A stretch of 64,000 nucleotides of DNA from Olivibacter oleidegradans (GTDB lineage: Bacteria > Bacteroidota > Bacteroidia > Sphingobacteriales > Sphingobacteriaceae). The position numbers and the translations under genes were made by a program. Under the pieces are notes generated by a model that was not told the DNA's origin, made no database searches, and was given only the letters and a program-made list of their open reading frames with translations. Where the stretch lies: the NCBI RefSeq assembly GCF_042432805.1, contig NZ_JBHLWO010000002.1, positions 1,736,001-1,800,000 of the forward strand. The letters run 5' to 3'. This document shows positions 16,433-26,611 of the stretch, piece after piece (the first letter of the stretch is position 1; each line of letters starts with the position of its first letter).

Positions 16433-17278
16433 TTATTGTTTTGTTTCAGTCGGTTTTATTAAAAGAACAGGAATGGTAGTATACAGAGCCATTTCTTTTG
16501 ATACACTTCTATGTAGGAAGCTTTCACCCAGAGCATGTTGTTTTTTAATCAACAAGATCAGTTGTACCTCCTGTTCTCTTGCGAATTTTAGAATTCCTTG
16601 TCTTTCAGATTTATTATCCACATAGAAATACGTTGCCTTGAGATTATCCAGTAACGCGTGTAGAGCATACTGCTGTGTTATCATATGCGGATCATAATAC
16701 TCTTCTTCTCGATAATCAACATTCACAACGAGCAATTCGGCTCCCAATTTGTTTGTGAGTCCTTTAATTATATTAACCGGTATGGTTGCGGTAACTTCCT
16801 TAAAATCGCAAGCTAATGCCATTCGCTTTATGGGTTTAAACGAAATCGAAGCAGGGATTACTAAAAGGGGAGTATCGCATGTAGCACAAAGTCTGGCGGT
16901 ATTACTACCTAATAAAAGTCTGCTTAACCTTGATTTACCGGTCCGTCCCACCACGATCAGATCAATGGCTTCCCGGGCCTGGATCCGATTGATCCCTTCG
17001 ATTAAGTTCCAGTGATCAATTTCGCAAACAATCTCAATAGATGGATCAATAGCCAGTAAACATAATTTGATTTCCGCTAATTTATGTGCAGCCTCATCTA
17101 CAGTGGATTCATTAATGGCTTCAGGTAGTTGCGCGATATCGAAATAGCCATGCAATGCATCCAAACTATGATAAAGAATTATCCTGGAAGCTTCTACCCG
17201 TGAAGCAAAAGCGGTAGCGTATTTAGCTGCATTCAGCGCCGACTCGGAAAAGTCGATCGCTACAAGAAAAGTTCTCAT
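16433..17278 (-). CDS. tandem universal stress protein (UspA family)
   Basis: A 281-residue two-domain Usp protein. The start at 17278 (MRTFLVAIDFSESALNAAKY) is chosen because the frame continues 62 residues upstream without Usp features and would overlap the HdeD-like gene. Domain 1 has the best-preserved nucleotide loop of the seven copies, VVGRTGKSRLSRLLLGSNTA followed by PLLVIPA; domain 2 (about 145-281) contains the degenerate end HALGESFLHRSVSKEMALYT. It follows the HdeD-like gene by 11 bp and ends the ppsA-led gene row. General stress role inferred from family. Confidence 0.9.
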   Translation of the reverse strand: MRTFLVAIDFSESALNAAKYATAFASRVEASRIILYHSLDALHGYFDIAQLPEAINESTVDEAAHKLAEIKLCLLAIDPSIEIVCEIDHWNLIEGINRIQAREAIDLIVVGRTGKSRLSRLLLGSNTARLCATCDTPLLVIPASISFKPIKRMALACDFKEVTATIPVNIIKGLTNKLGAELLVVNVDYREEEYYDPHMITQQYALHALLDNLKATYFYVDNKSERQGILKFAREQEVQLILLIKKQHALGESFLHRSVSKEMALYTTIPVLLIKPTETKQ

Positions 17279-17289
17279 AAAGCCAATTT

Positions 17290-17850
17290 TTAACGTTCGG
17301 CAATTATGTTTCGGGCTTTTGCAAAAAGATAAATACGAAAAACACCCGCCAATATAAAGCCAACACCTGTTAATGCCATCAAATCCGTCATTTCTATCGA
17401 ATTGTTCCTCAACAGTAGTTGCAACACGAAACCAATTGATATAATTGCTACCATCACGAGCCACCAGTTAACGGGTTTCCTTCTCCATATGCTAACTGTA
17501 TTCTGAATGATTATAATCAGTTTAACCAATAACATACCGCCCATAAAAGGTGGTAAAAGAACCATCAATAGCCAGGGATTAAAGAACACATAACCGGCAA
17601 TTGCAATGTCCAGAACACCGCCCAATACGAACGAAGGCCAGTCGGGAATCATCTTACGACTGAACAGTGAAAAAGATATCTCAAAAACGCCGGCTGTTAA
17701 AGCCAGGATGATAAAAACGATAGAAATATATCTATAGGAGATTATCGGACTCAAAAAGACCCATACGCCAAGCCCGATAAGTACTAAGCCGGCTGCCAGT
17801 AATAGCCAGGCGTAATATCGTTTATTTGTTAATGTTGTACGGATTGACAT
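17290..17850 (-). CDS. HdeD/DUF308 membrane protein
   Basis: A 186-residue protein with about six hydrophobic helices arranged as in the HdeD family: paired helices with LLAAGLVLIGLGVWVFLSP near the start, then FVLGGVLDIAIAGYVFFNPW and GFILAGVFRIYLFAKAR at the end. HdeD of enteric bacteria is linked with acid resistance; most members have no known biochemical role. It is 23 bp from the upstream small hypothetical and 11 bp from the downstream usp gene, so it is part of the ppsA-led operon. A second HdeD-like gene is at 28202-28795. Confidence 0.88.
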   Translation of the reverse strand: MSIRTTLTNKRYYAWLLLAAGLVLIGLGVWVFLSPIISYRYISIVFIILALTAGVFEISFSLFSRKMIPDWPSFVLGGVLDIAIAGYVFFNPWLLMVLLPPFMGGMLLVKLIIIIQNTVSIWRRKPVNWWLVMVAIISIGFVLQLLLRNNSIEMTDLMALTGVGFILAGVFRIYLFAKARNIIAER

Positions 17851-17873
17851 GATCTTAAGGATTAGCGTATTTC

Positions 17874-18320
17874 TTAAGAGACTTTTCCATTAGAAGGTTT
17901 TTTATTGCTCTTATATGATTCTTTCAATACATCTTGAAGCAAGTATAGGTAACCCAGTTCAATTTTATTCCGATGACCGTAGGCCGAGACTATTTTATTG
18001 GCAGAACTGAAAATTGCTTCAGCTAACTTTTGATCAATGAACGATGGGTGATCGTCTACAAAACTACTAAACCGTTTGAAGGCGGATGAAGCTGTTGGCC
18101 TGCTATCGAATAGCCAATCAAACACCGCCTGAATCTGATAAGCGGCATCATAACCGTACTCGTCCAAAGAGGGTTCAAAATCGAGCCACGCTTCCTGTAC
18201 CAGGCCTTTAACGGCCTCTACCTCCTTATCCGTTATATCGCGGTCACAGTAGGTAAGGCTATAAAAGAGAAAGGCCAGGTTCTCATAAAATTTTGTCCAA
18301 AGTTGAGGTGTGCGTATCAT
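17874..18320 (-). CDS. small helical hypothetical protein in the ppsA operon
   Basis: A 148-residue mostly helical soluble protein. The segment LTYCDRDITDKEVEAVKGLV and the regular acidic helices recall the TerB-like tellurite-resistance fold, but the match is only in general pattern and no signature is certain. The C-terminus is lysine-rich (SNKKPSNGK). It sits 46 bp after ppsA and 23 bp before the HdeD-like gene, same strand, so it is probably cotranscribed and part of the stress island. No function assigned. Confidence 0.7.
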   Translation of the reverse strand: MIRTPQLWTKFYENLAFLFYSLTYCDRDITDKEVEAVKGLVQEAWLDFEPSLDEYGYDAAYQIQAVFDWLFDSRPTASSAFKRFSSFVDDHPSFIDQKLAEAIFSSANKIVSAYGHRNKIELGYLYLLQDVLKESYKSNKKPSNGKVS

Positions 18321-18366
18321 GTTTTCTATTGTTTAGTATAAAGTTATTTATAGGAAAGAAATCTTA

Positions 18367-20805
18367 CTATGATCGAAAACAGGTCTGGTCATGATAGGAA
18401 TCATCCTCATTTTGCCCATACCATTTTGCTTCCGCTTTCGCTATGTATTCGATTCCTTGCAACAAGGCGTCTGCTGTGAAAGAGATACTGTTGATGCCCT
18501 TTCGGACTAAAAAATCTGAAAATTCAGGATAGTCACTCGGTGCCTGACCGCAAAGCCCCACCTTATGGTTATGGGCTCGCGCAGTTTTAATCAATTGCTC
18601 TAGCAGGCTTAGCACTGCCATGTCCTTTTCGTTAAATAGATTACTTACATCTGCGGAATCGCGATCAACACCCAAAGTTAGCTGCGTTAAATCATTAGAA
18701 CCGATCGAAAAGCCATCGAATACGGAAGCGAATCCTTCGGCCAAAATGATATTAGAAGGAATCTCAGCCATCACATAAATTTCGAGTTGCTTTTCGCCCT
18801 GCACAAGTCCATAACCTCTCATTATCTCTAGCACTTTTTTACCTTCATCTACCGTCCGGCAAAATGGGATCATCACTTTTACGTTATCGAGCCCCATTTC
18901 TACTCGTACGCGTTTTACGGCTTGACATTCAAGGCCAAACGCCTCCTTATATTTTGGATGATAATAGCGGGAAGCTCCACGAAAGCCAAGCATCGGGTTC
19001 TCTTCCTTTGGCTCAAATTCTTCTCCACCGATCAATTTAGCATACTCGTTACTTTTAAAATCACTCATTCTTACAATAACATCTTTCGGATAAAAAGCAG
19101 CTGCAACCATGGCAATGGCCCCTGAAAGTTTATTAATAAAATATTTTCGCTTGTCGGGAAAGTGCTTTGTTAGCGAATCGATTTTATGTTTCACGTTCTT
19201 ATCTGCAAGTTCATCATATTTTATTAGTGCCATTGGATGGATTTGGATGCTGTTATTGATGATAAATTCCATCCGTAAGAGACCAACCCCTTCGTTGGGA
19301 TATCGGCTAAGGTCAAGCGCTCTGTCTGGATCGGCCAGTATCAACATGGGAGCCGTTCGAGTTTTAGTTAAGTGTTCCAAGCTGGTTTCCTTAACTTCCC
19401 AACGGAGACGACCGTCGTAAATATATCCGCTATCACCTTGCGCACAGTCTACCGTTATCAATTGTCCATCCTTTAGTATTTCAGTTGCATTGTGCGTTCC
19501 CACTACGGCTGTAATACCTAATTCCCTTGCCACAATGGAAGCATGACTGGTTCGACCTCCTTTATTCGTAACAATGCTAATCGCTTTTTTTAAGAGCACA
19601 TTCCAGTCCGGGTTAGTTATATCTGACACGATGATATCGCCTTGCTTAACTTTGTCTGCATCCGCCAACGAATGTACCAAACAAACACGGCCGCTGACAA
19701 TCGCCTTCCCTACTGCCCTTCCCGAACAAAGAGGAACCGCTCTGTCCTGTAACTTATAGGTAGTAAGCGTCACTTCTTTCTTACGCCCGTGAACGGTTTC
19801 GGGGCGTGCCTGTACGATAAACAGCTCATTGGTTTCGCCATCTTTAGCCCATTCAATATCCATAGGCATGCCATAGTGCTGCTCAATCAGATAACACCAA
19901 TAGGCAAGTTTCATGGCTTCGTCTTCATCTAAAACAAATCGCTCTCTTAAATCTATTGGTGTTTTGACATTTACCGTTGATTTGCTCATTGATACTTCTT
20001 CTCGCAATATCAAGGTATTCTCTTTCCTGCCCAACTTGGTTTGAATGAGACTATATTGTTGGCGGATGACAGCCGGTTTAAAAAGATAAAACTCATCTGG
20101 GCTTACAGCTCCTTGTACTACATTTTCACCTAAACCCCAGGATCCGGTTAGGTAAATGATATTTTCGTGCCCCGTTTCTGGATCTACGGTAAAAGCAACC
20201 CCCGCGGCTCCACGATCGCTTCTTACCATTATTTGGACACCAATACTTAACAAAACCTGCATATGGTCGAAACCATGATCCAAGCGATATTTAATAGCAC
20301 GATCATTAAACAAAGAGATATAGCAACGATGACAGGCTATTAAAAGTTCCTGCTCTCCCTTCACATTCAAAAAAGAATCGTGTTGACCTGCAAAACTGGC
20401 TTCCGGAAGATCTTCTGAAGTTGCACTGCTTCTCACAACAACTGTTACAGGATCTTTAGTCCCCTTAGCGAGTTCCCGATATGAAGCCAGTACCATTTGT
20501 TTCCAATCATCTGGTAATACCGCATGTTTTATCAAATTCCGACACTCCTTCCCTATCTTTTCCAGGTTCGTAAGCTCTTTCGAATCAAGACTTTTCAATA
20601 CCATTTTCAGCTTTTCCTCCAGCTGATTGAATTTCAGAAAATACCGATAGGCGTTAGCAACAATCGCAAAACCCGCAGGAACTTGCACGCCGAGATTTTG
20701 TAATTGATTAATCATTTCTCCTAACGACGCGTTTTTACCACCTACTAAGGCTACATCACTTGCACGGAGTTTAAAAAATGGAATAATATATTGATTGGTT
20801 TCCAT
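18367..20805 (-). CDS. ppsA: phosphoenolpyruvate synthase
   Basis: An 812-residue pyruvate, water dikinase converting pyruvate and ATP to phosphoenolpyruvate, the entry to gluconeogenesis. The ATP-grasp domain (about 1-350) begins with VGGKNASLGEMINQL; the swivelling phosphohistidine domain has GGRTSHASIVARELG with His421, the same number as in E. coli PpsA; the C-terminal PEP-binding barrel has GSNDLTQLTLGVDRDS and catalytic Cys752 in GLCGQAPSDYP. It heads a minus-strand row with a small hypothetical, HdeD-like and usp genes. A perfect FNR-like palindrome is centred 86 bp before its ATG. In this setting it probably serves carbon rerouting under energy limitation. Confidence 0.96.
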   Translation of the reverse strand: METNQYIIPFFKLRASDVALVGGKNASLGEMINQLQNLGVQVPAGFAIVANAYRYFLKFNQLEEKLKMVLKSLDSKELTNLEKIGKECRNLIKHAVLPDDWKQMVLASYRELAKGTKDPVTVVVRSSATSEDLPEASFAGQHDSFLNVKGEQELLIACHRCYISLFNDRAIKYRLDHGFDHMQVLLSIGVQIMVRSDRGAAGVAFTVDPETGHENIIYLTGSWGLGENVVQGAVSPDEFYLFKPAVIRQQYSLIQTKLGRKENTLILREEVSMSKSTVNVKTPIDLRERFVLDEDEAMKLAYWCYLIEQHYGMPMDIEWAKDGETNELFIVQARPETVHGRKKEVTLTTYKLQDRAVPLCSGRAVGKAIVSGRVCLVHSLADADKVKQGDIIVSDITNPDWNVLLKKAISIVTNKGGRTSHASIVARELGITAVVGTHNATEILKDGQLITVDCAQGDSGYIYDGRLRWEVKETSLEHLTKTRTAPMLILADPDRALDLSRYPNEGVGLLRMEFIINNSIQIHPMALIKYDELADKNVKHKIDSLTKHFPDKRKYFINKLSGAIAMVAAAFYPKDVIVRMSDFKSNEYAKLIGGEEFEPKEENPMLGFRGASRYYHPKYKEAFGLECQAVKRVRVEMGLDNVKVMIPFCRTVDEGKKVLEIMRGYGLVQGEKQLEIYVMAEIPSNIILAEGFASVFDGFSIGSNDLTQLTLGVDRDSADVSNLFNEKDMAVLSLLEQLIKTARAHNHKVGLCGQAPSDYPEFSDFLVRKGINSISFTADALLQGIEYIAKAEAKWYGQNEDDSYHDQTCFRS

Positions 20806-20885
20806 GGTTATTTAATTAGTTTTCCGATAATTTTCTTCGCATTACCCGATGATAGTTTGCTAAAAACTGATGATCGATTCATTTT

Positions 20886-20897
20886 TGATGATGATCA
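20886..20897. promoter_or_regulatory. FNR-like site before ppsA (perfect)
   Basis: TGATGATGATCA fits TGAT-N4-ATCA exactly, with TTGAT on the left as in the FNR consensus. It lies in the gap between the usp gene at 20926 and ppsA, centred 86.5 bp before the ppsA start. Confidence 0.65.
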
Positions 20898-20925
20898 TGG
20901 CTCTTTCAAAAGATATCCCTCGCTA

Positions 20926-21756
20926 TTATTTTCGAATTATTAAAACAGGCAATTCAGCGGATGCGGCCAACTCTTTTGAGACACTTGAGCTGGTAATACG
21001 CTCTAGCAAGGAGTGCTGTTTGGCTACCACAACAATCATCTGCGCATCAAACTGATCGGCATAATCCAAAAGTCCTTTGCTAACGTCATTCCCTTCTATA
21101 TATTGAATGGATGGATCTAACTCTTCAAACAAATCATAAAATGTATGTTGTTCGTATGCTTCGCGATCATCCAAAGGTACTTTCGCATTTTTCCCCACGT
21201 TAACGACCATCAGTTGTGCCTGAAAGCTCTTTATCAGTTGAATTAGTTTGGCGATCGGTACAGTGTCTGCCACGTTTTTCAGATCGCAGCCCATTACAAT
21301 CTTCCTAATCGCTTTAAATTTTGCTTGCGGTGGAACCACCAGTATGGGCGAATGGGTCGTTTTCATGAGCTTCTTCGTACTGCTTCCTACCAGCAATTTC
21401 TTCAATACATCTCTTTCAGAACCGATTATTATAAGTTTGGCCTCGCATGTTTCAACAAGATTTGCAAGCCCTGTTTCTAAAGGTCGGGAATCGGCTTTCG
21501 TTAAAATCAAGGTATTTTCGGGTGCTAGTGGCAATAGGCTTTCTCGTAACTCACTCAAAAACACCTCCATACATTCTTGCATTTTTTCTTGAGATAACAT
21601 CATGCTTTCCGGATTTTCCCTCGAAATTGGTAATAATTTATAAGCATGATAGAGAACCAAGTAACGCGCCTTAAGTTGCTTACACAACTGGGCGGCATAT
21701 TGCGCAGCATTTGTCGCCGGTTGTGAAAAATCCGTTGCAGCTAATATTGTTTCCAT
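20926..21756 (-). CDS. tandem universal stress protein (UspA family)
   Basis: A 276-residue two-domain Usp protein starting METILAATDFSQPATNAAQYA. Domain 1 ends in the motif IIGSERDVLKKLLVGSSTKK and SPILVVPP, with the glycine loop partly degenerate; domain 2 (about 145-276) ends ERITSSSVSKELAASAELPV. It is the closest relative in the window of the Usp protein at 34166-34996, sharing layout and even the leader before the ATG. It is divergent from the P-type ATPase gene, and a perfect FNR-like site is centred 76 bp before its start. Confidence 0.92.
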   Translation of the reverse strand: METILAATDFSQPATNAAQYAAQLCKQLKARYLVLYHAYKLLPISRENPESMMLSQEKMQECMEVFLSELRESLLPLAPENTLILTKADSRPLETGLANLVETCEAKLIIIGSERDVLKKLLVGSSTKKLMKTTHSPILVVPPQAKFKAIRKIVMGCDLKNVADTVPIAKLIQLIKSFQAQLMVVNVGKNAKVPLDDREAYEQHTFYDLFEELDPSIQYIEGNDVSKGLLDYADQFDAQMIVVVAKQHSLLERITSSSVSKELAASAELPVLIIRK

Positions 21757-21826
21757 AATCTAATTATTTTAGTTAAATTTAGTTACCGCCCATCGGAAGG
21801 ACGATAATCGAAAACAGTTCTTCATA

Positions 21827-21838
21827 TGATGTTGATCA
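21827..21838. promoter_or_regulatory. FNR-like site before the usp gene (perfect)
   Basis: TGATGTTGATCA fits TGAT-N4-ATCA exactly and is centred 76.5 bp upstream of the usp start at 21756. Confidence 0.65.
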
Positions 21839-21944
21839 TTAATTAGCCTCCGAGTATTGTGCATTTTGTCTGTCGCGAATTATAGATCGTAGGGAGGTTC
21901 CCTATAAGTCTATTTATGAGGGTGATTAAAACAGCCGCTAACGA

Positions 21945-21956
21945 TGATTGTTATCA
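21945..21956. promoter_or_regulatory. FNR-like site before the P-type ATPase (perfect)
   Basis: TGATTGTTATCA fits exactly and continues to ATCAA on the right. It is centred 89.5 bp before ATG 22040. An upstream ATG at 21944 would place the site inside the gene, so the site supports the later start. Confidence 0.6.
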
Positions 21957-22039
21957 ATCTACATTATATGCGCAAACAAACAAGTGTTACTGAGAGGCGT
22001 AATAAATCAACAAAAGGGGAATACTTTCTTAAATATAAA

Positions 22040-24677
22040 ATGAAAGAAGCAACGTGGTTTTTCAAAGAAAGGGCTGAGGTTCTTAAAACGCTTGACGTTG
22101 ACGAACAAACCGGTCTCTCGAATGCAGAAGTTTTATTAAGACGGAACAAAACCGGCGTCAATGAGCTTCAAAAAGAAAAAAGAAAGACCGTTTTAAGACT
22201 CTTCTTTACGCAACTCCAAGATTGGTTAATTTATATCCTGTTTGCCGCCACCTTAATAACTGTTTTTGTTGGAGCGTATGTTGATGCCGTTATTATTCTA
22301 TGCGTCATTATATTAAACGCACTATTAGGCGTATTCCAAGAGATTAAAGCAAGTAATGCCATTGAAGAACTTCAGAAGATTAGTCGACCGAGGGCAATTG
22401 TTAAAAGGGAAAATACAACAACGGAAATAGACGCAAAGGATCTTGTTCCCGGGGATGTTGTGATTCTGGAAGTAGGGCGAAGCGTCCCTGCTGACATTCG
22501 CTTATTGGAAACGATTGACCTCAAAATCGATGAATCGGCTATTACCGGCGAATCGGTGCTTAGCTTAAAAGACGCTTCCTTTATTACAGATGACCATCAA
22601 ACACCACTTGGGGATCGCTATAATATGGCATATATGTCAACCTTAGTAAGTACGGGGCGAGGATTAGGCATCGTTACGGCCACTGGTATGAAAACGGAGA
22701 TCGGAAAAATCGCCAATCTGATAACAGGTCAAGAAACTCATAAAACACCGCTCGAAAAGCGCCTTGAACATCTCGGAAAAACTCTTGGAAGAATTGCTAT
22801 CTGCGTATGCTTGTTGATATTTGTGATTGCGATGGTTCAGGGGAGAAACTTACTGGATATGTTTCTTCTTTCTGTATCGTTGGCAGTAGCGTCAATTCCG
22901 GAAGGCTTAGCAGCTATTGTGGCAATTGTGCTTTCCATAGGCGTTACCAGGATGTCAAAACAAAACGCTATTATACGCAAGCTGTCAGCTGTTGAGACGT
23001 TGGGATCGGTAACTATCATCTGTTCAGATAAGACGGGAACACTCACTCAAAACCGTATGAAGGTAACTGATTATTGTCTTTCCAACGGTAAAGAAGGCGA
23101 TCCTCTTTCCTTGGCCAAAGCCATGATTCTCTGTTCGGACGCCACGGTTGGTGATGGACAGGTTACAGGCGACCCAACCGAGATCGCCCTACTGCAATGG
23201 GGAGATGAGCTTCAGATAAATCGCAAATCGTTATACGAAAGCAACAAACGTATTGCAGAGTTACCCTTTGATTCGGACAGGAAATTGATGTCAACCGTGG
23301 TTGAAGAAAACGGGTCCTATACTGTATATACAAAAGGGGCACTAGATGAGCTTATGGAGAAATGTCGTTTTGTAGCAGAACGAGGGGAGAAAGAACTTTT
23401 GGATGATGAAAAAAAACAGTTTTATCGCGAATTCGCGGAAAACATGTCTAATCAATCATTGCGGGTGTTGAGCGCCGCCTATAAATCAATAGATTCGAAT
23501 AAAGTTAAACCCGAAGATCTAGAACAAAACTTAATCTTATTGGGTTTTGTAGGCATGATTGACCCGCTAAGAGAAGAGGCGGTATTGTCAGTACAAAAAG
23601 CAAAAAGTGCGGGTATCATAACGGTCATGATTACCGGCGATCATAAAAAAACAGCTTTCGCCATTGCTCACCAGCTACGGATAGCTAATAAAATGGAAGA
23701 GGTTATTACCGGACAAGAAATTGACAGGCTTTCTGAGGAAGAATTTATCAAACAGGTTATGCAATACCGTGTGTTTGCTCGCGTTTCGCCGGAACATAAA
23801 GTTAAAATAGTCAATGCGCTGAAACGTTGTAAAAACATTGTCTCAATGACGGGCGACGGAGTCAATGATGCCCCTTCGTTGAGGGCGGCGGACATTGGAG
23901 TAGCGATGGGTATAACCGGAACAGATGTGGCTAAAAGTGCCGCCGACATGGTGTTAACAGATGACAACTATGCTACTATCATCACAGCTGTTGAGCAAGG
24001 CCGAAACATTTATAACAACATTAAGAAATCGGTTATCTTTTTTGCTTTCTTGCAATCTGGGCGAAGTTTTCACATTAGTCTTTAGCTTACTACTTGGTTG
24101 GCCAACCCCATTATTAGCAACGCAGCTATTGTGGGTTAATTTAATTACAGACTCGTTGCCTGCAGTTACTTTGGGGATGAACCCTTCCAATCCCGAAGTC
24201 ATGAAAGCTAAACCAAGACGGCTTCGGGAAAGTTTCTTTTCCGGTGGTGCGACGACTCAAGTTTTTTGGGGCGGGTTGCTTATTGGCCTGAACGCCTTAT
24301 TTGCCTTTTACTATGGCTTTTACATTAATGAAGCAAGCCCATTTAACAACGTTGAAGACGACGAAATTTTATCTTATGCCCAAACCATGGCATTTATCGT
24401 ACTTGTTGGAAGTCAATTGCTTTATGCCTTATCCCTTAGAAGTAAACGAAAACATCTTTTCAGACTTAGCCTTCTTTTTAATAAATACCTTGTATATGCA
24501 ATTATAACAGGTTTTATTCTACAATTGACTGCTATCATGATACCTTTTCTACGAGAAGCATTTCATCTAGAACTACTCAGTTGGACAGATTGGGCAGTTG
24601 CCTTACTATTCTCTTTTTTTCCGCTGTTGATTACCGAACTCGTTAAGATGCTACGGGTTCAGCAAGAGAAAAGCTAG
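22040..24677 (+). pseudogene. P-type cation ATPase (Ca2+ type), frameshifted
   Basis: The gene encodes a type II P-type ATPase of about 880 residues in two frames: the first to the stop at 24083-24085, the second continuing to 24677. Start 22040 (MKEATWFFKERAEVL) fits the family N-terminus. The phosphorylation site CSDKTGTLTQNRM has Asp330; SIPEGLAAIVAI is the ion-binding TM4 motif; MTGDGVNDAPSLRAADIGVAMG is the hinge. The reading frame breaks at a run of six T (24038-24043). With five T the frame would read KKSVIFLLSCNLGEVF, the expected TM5 motif. Either a real null mutation or an assembly error in the homopolymer. If intact, it would pump Ca2+ or another cation. Divergent from usp. Confidence 0.85.
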
Positions 24678-24702
24678 CCAAAGAGAGATTTGATGGCCTA
24701 CT

Positions 24703-25506
24703 TTAGGCCACCGGCATTAGTAAAATAGGCACGCGCTTATAAACTTCTGCACCCTCAGCCGGTTTATCAGAAAATAGATGAGCGAAGAAATGATGCTTAC
24801 GATGTGCAATTGCCAACATTCCCTGGTCCTCCGAAGTCATCAATCGGTTGATGATCGTTTCCGCGTGGCCATGCTTACCAGCGTTGAATATACGTATACG
24901 TTGTTTAACCCGCGAAGATATGGTTTCCGTAAACAAAGATTCAATGACATCTTCGGTCAGATCCGGCAAACCTTCTGCACATACATGTAACATAGATAGT
25001 TTTACATGTAGCGGTTCCGAGAGCTTAGCTAACTCCATTACGATTTTAAAATCCGTGTACCTGAGATCAGTTACATAGAGTATATTTTTTAAACCCTCAA
25101 AAACGACCTGCTCTGGAATGATCAGGATGGGACAATTTATCTTATCGACAATTTCTCTTACCTTTTTACCAAATAAAAACCCTGTTGTGTTTTTACCGTC
25201 TGCCGCTCCCATTAAAATGAGTTCAATATGCAGATCCTTAACCAAGTTAAACATGGTCTCTGCAAAAACACCCCGCTCAACCAAGCTTGTAATTACCGGT
25301 TTGAAATCCGTAGCCACCCAATGACCTTTCAGATCCTCCTTAATTTTTTCCAATTCGGAAAAAGCCTGTGCATAATTAGCCGTTCTGTCGTCAATTATAC
25401 AGGATAAGATCATATTGGATTTCAAGCTTTGCGCTAGTTTTAACGCGTATTGCAAAACATTGTCTTTTTTGTTCGCAACATCAATCATCAAGAGAATATT
25501 CTTCAT
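24703..25506 (-). CDS. tandem universal stress protein (UspA family)
   Basis: A 267-residue two-domain Usp protein, the most divergent of the seven. It begins MKNILLMIDVANKKDNVLQYA; domain 1 contains LILMGAADGKNTTGFLFGKK and CPILIIPE; domain 2 begins GLKNILYVTDLRYTDFK and ends in FAHLFSDKPAEGAEVYKRVP, without a nucleotide loop. It converges on the frameshifted ATPase gene and is divergent from the next usp gene, sharing a 259-bp promoter region with FNR-like near-matches. Stress role inferred from family and setting. Confidence 0.88.
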   Translation of the reverse strand: MKNILLMIDVANKKDNVLQYALKLAQSLKSNMILSCIIDDRTANYAQAFSELEKIKEDLKGHWVATDFKPVITSLVERGVFAETMFNLVKDLHIELILMGAADGKNTTGFLFGKKVREIVDKINCPILIIPEQVVFEGLKNILYVTDLRYTDFKIVMELAKLSEPLHVKLSMLHVCAEGLPDLTEDVIESLFTETISSRVKQRIRIFNAGKHGHAETIINRLMTSEDQGMLAIAHRKHHFFAHLFSDKPAEGAEVYKRVPILLMPVA

Positions 25507-25594
25507 GTTTAATTCATTTTACCTCGTTAATTTTTCCATTTGTACAATGGAGCATACCGAATTCAAATTTCCTTTACTTCTTCCGCTTTTTGAA

Positions 25595-25606
25595 TGATTT
25601 GGATAA
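25595..25606. promoter_or_regulatory. FNR-like site in the usp/usp divergent promoter (one mismatch)
   Basis: TGATTTGGATAA has one mismatch in the right half and is centred 94.5 bp before the minus-strand usp start at 25506. A further one-mismatch word, TGATTGCGCTCA, lies at 25617-25628. Neither is perfect, so control of this pair is less certain than elsewhere. Confidence 0.35.
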
Positions 25607-25765
25607 CCGCCAAAGATGATTGCGCTCATTATATTGTGATATGTTTGGAACACCAACTAATGTCTACAATCATTTATTGTACTTATGAAGATCATAGTTT
25701 CCTCGCCTTTTATGTACTTACTTCGCGTTATACAGTTTATTCAAATAACTCTTAAAAATATTCTT

Positions 25766-26608
25766 ATGGACACCATTTTAGTTCCGACCGACTTTTCGGA
25801 AAACTCCAAAGGAGGAATCCGTTTTGCCATTAACGTAGCAGCTTATACAGATACTCGTCTGCTATTTATCTATGTGGCACCGATTGTATATAAAACCGAC
25901 CCGAACATGTCATACGAACATTTCGGTATCAATAAAGATGAGCAGTCGCTATCCTTAAAAAACTTTGTTGAGGCTTGTTACCAAGAAATGGGAGTTAAGC
26001 CCAAATTATACGACTGTACTGTTATCAGTGGGCTACGAGCAGATCTCGCCCTTCTACGGTTTTGCACTAAGAGTACAGACATCACTCACATTTCAATCAG
26101 TACACGGGGCGCTAGCGGACTAAGCAGACGCTTGGGCACAAATACCGGCAACCTTGTTACCAAATCCTGTATTCCGGTCTTTGTAGTCCCCACAAATTAC
26201 CGGCCGACACCGTTAAAGAGCGTACTCTATGCTTCAGATCTGCAAGACTATAAAAGAGAAATACAAGAGGTTTTAACATTTGTTGAGCGGTTCAAAGCAA
26301 ACTTAGATGTGCTACATTTGACGAGCACACCTGAAGACGTATCTACTGCCCCGTATACCAAATCAACAGCTTATCCGGTTGATTTTCACATTACAAAAAA
26401 AGATATACTTCAATCTTTCATTACACAATTATTGAAAGAAGTAGATCGCCTTAAGCCTTCCGTGCTGGTATTATTTACCCGGCAAAATCGGTCTTTCTTA
26501 GAAAAGTTGTTCCCGTCAATTTTAGCAGAGGAGTTGGCCTTTCATCCAAAGGTCCCTATGCTAATCTTTAGCAAGATAAAGGAAACAGCAGGTGAACCTA
26601 TTTCGTAA
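25766..26608 (+). CDS. tandem universal stress protein (UspA family)
   Basis: A 280-residue two-domain Usp protein. ATG at 25766 (MDTILVPTDFSENSKGGIRFA) is chosen over an upstream ATG at 25685, which would add 27 residues without Usp features. Domain 1 has the loop STRGASGLSRRLGTNTGN and IPVFVVPT; domain 2 starts LKSVLYASDLQDYKREIQ and ends with NRSFLEKLFPSILAEELAFH. By layout it is closest to the usp gene at 13822-14658. It is the only usp gene of the island on the plus strand and ends 3 bp from the convergent usp gene. Confidence 0.9.
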   Translation: MDTILVPTDFSENSKGGIRFAINVAAYTDTRLLFIYVAPIVYKTDPNMSYEHFGINKDEQSLSLKNFVEACYQEMGVKPKLYDCTVISGLRADLALLRFCTKSTDITHISISTRGASGLSRRLGTNTGNLVTKSCIPVFVVPTNYRPTPLKSVLYASDLQDYKREIQEVLTFVERFKANLDVLHLTSTPEDVSTAPYTKSTAYPVDFHITKKDILQSFITQLLKEVDRLKPSVLVLFTRQNRSFLEKLFPSILAEELAFHPKVPMLIFSKIKETAGEPIS

Positions 26609-26611
26609 TTT

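Noticed and set aside
17279..17464. 62-codon upstream extension of the usp gene
   Set aside because: It overlaps the HdeD-like gene in another frame and has no Usp features; ATG 17278 gives the proper family N-terminus.
24038..24043. Programmed frameshifting at the T6 run of the ATPase gene
   Set aside because: No supporting pseudoknot or upstream signal was seen and homologues need no such event; mutation or read error is simpler.
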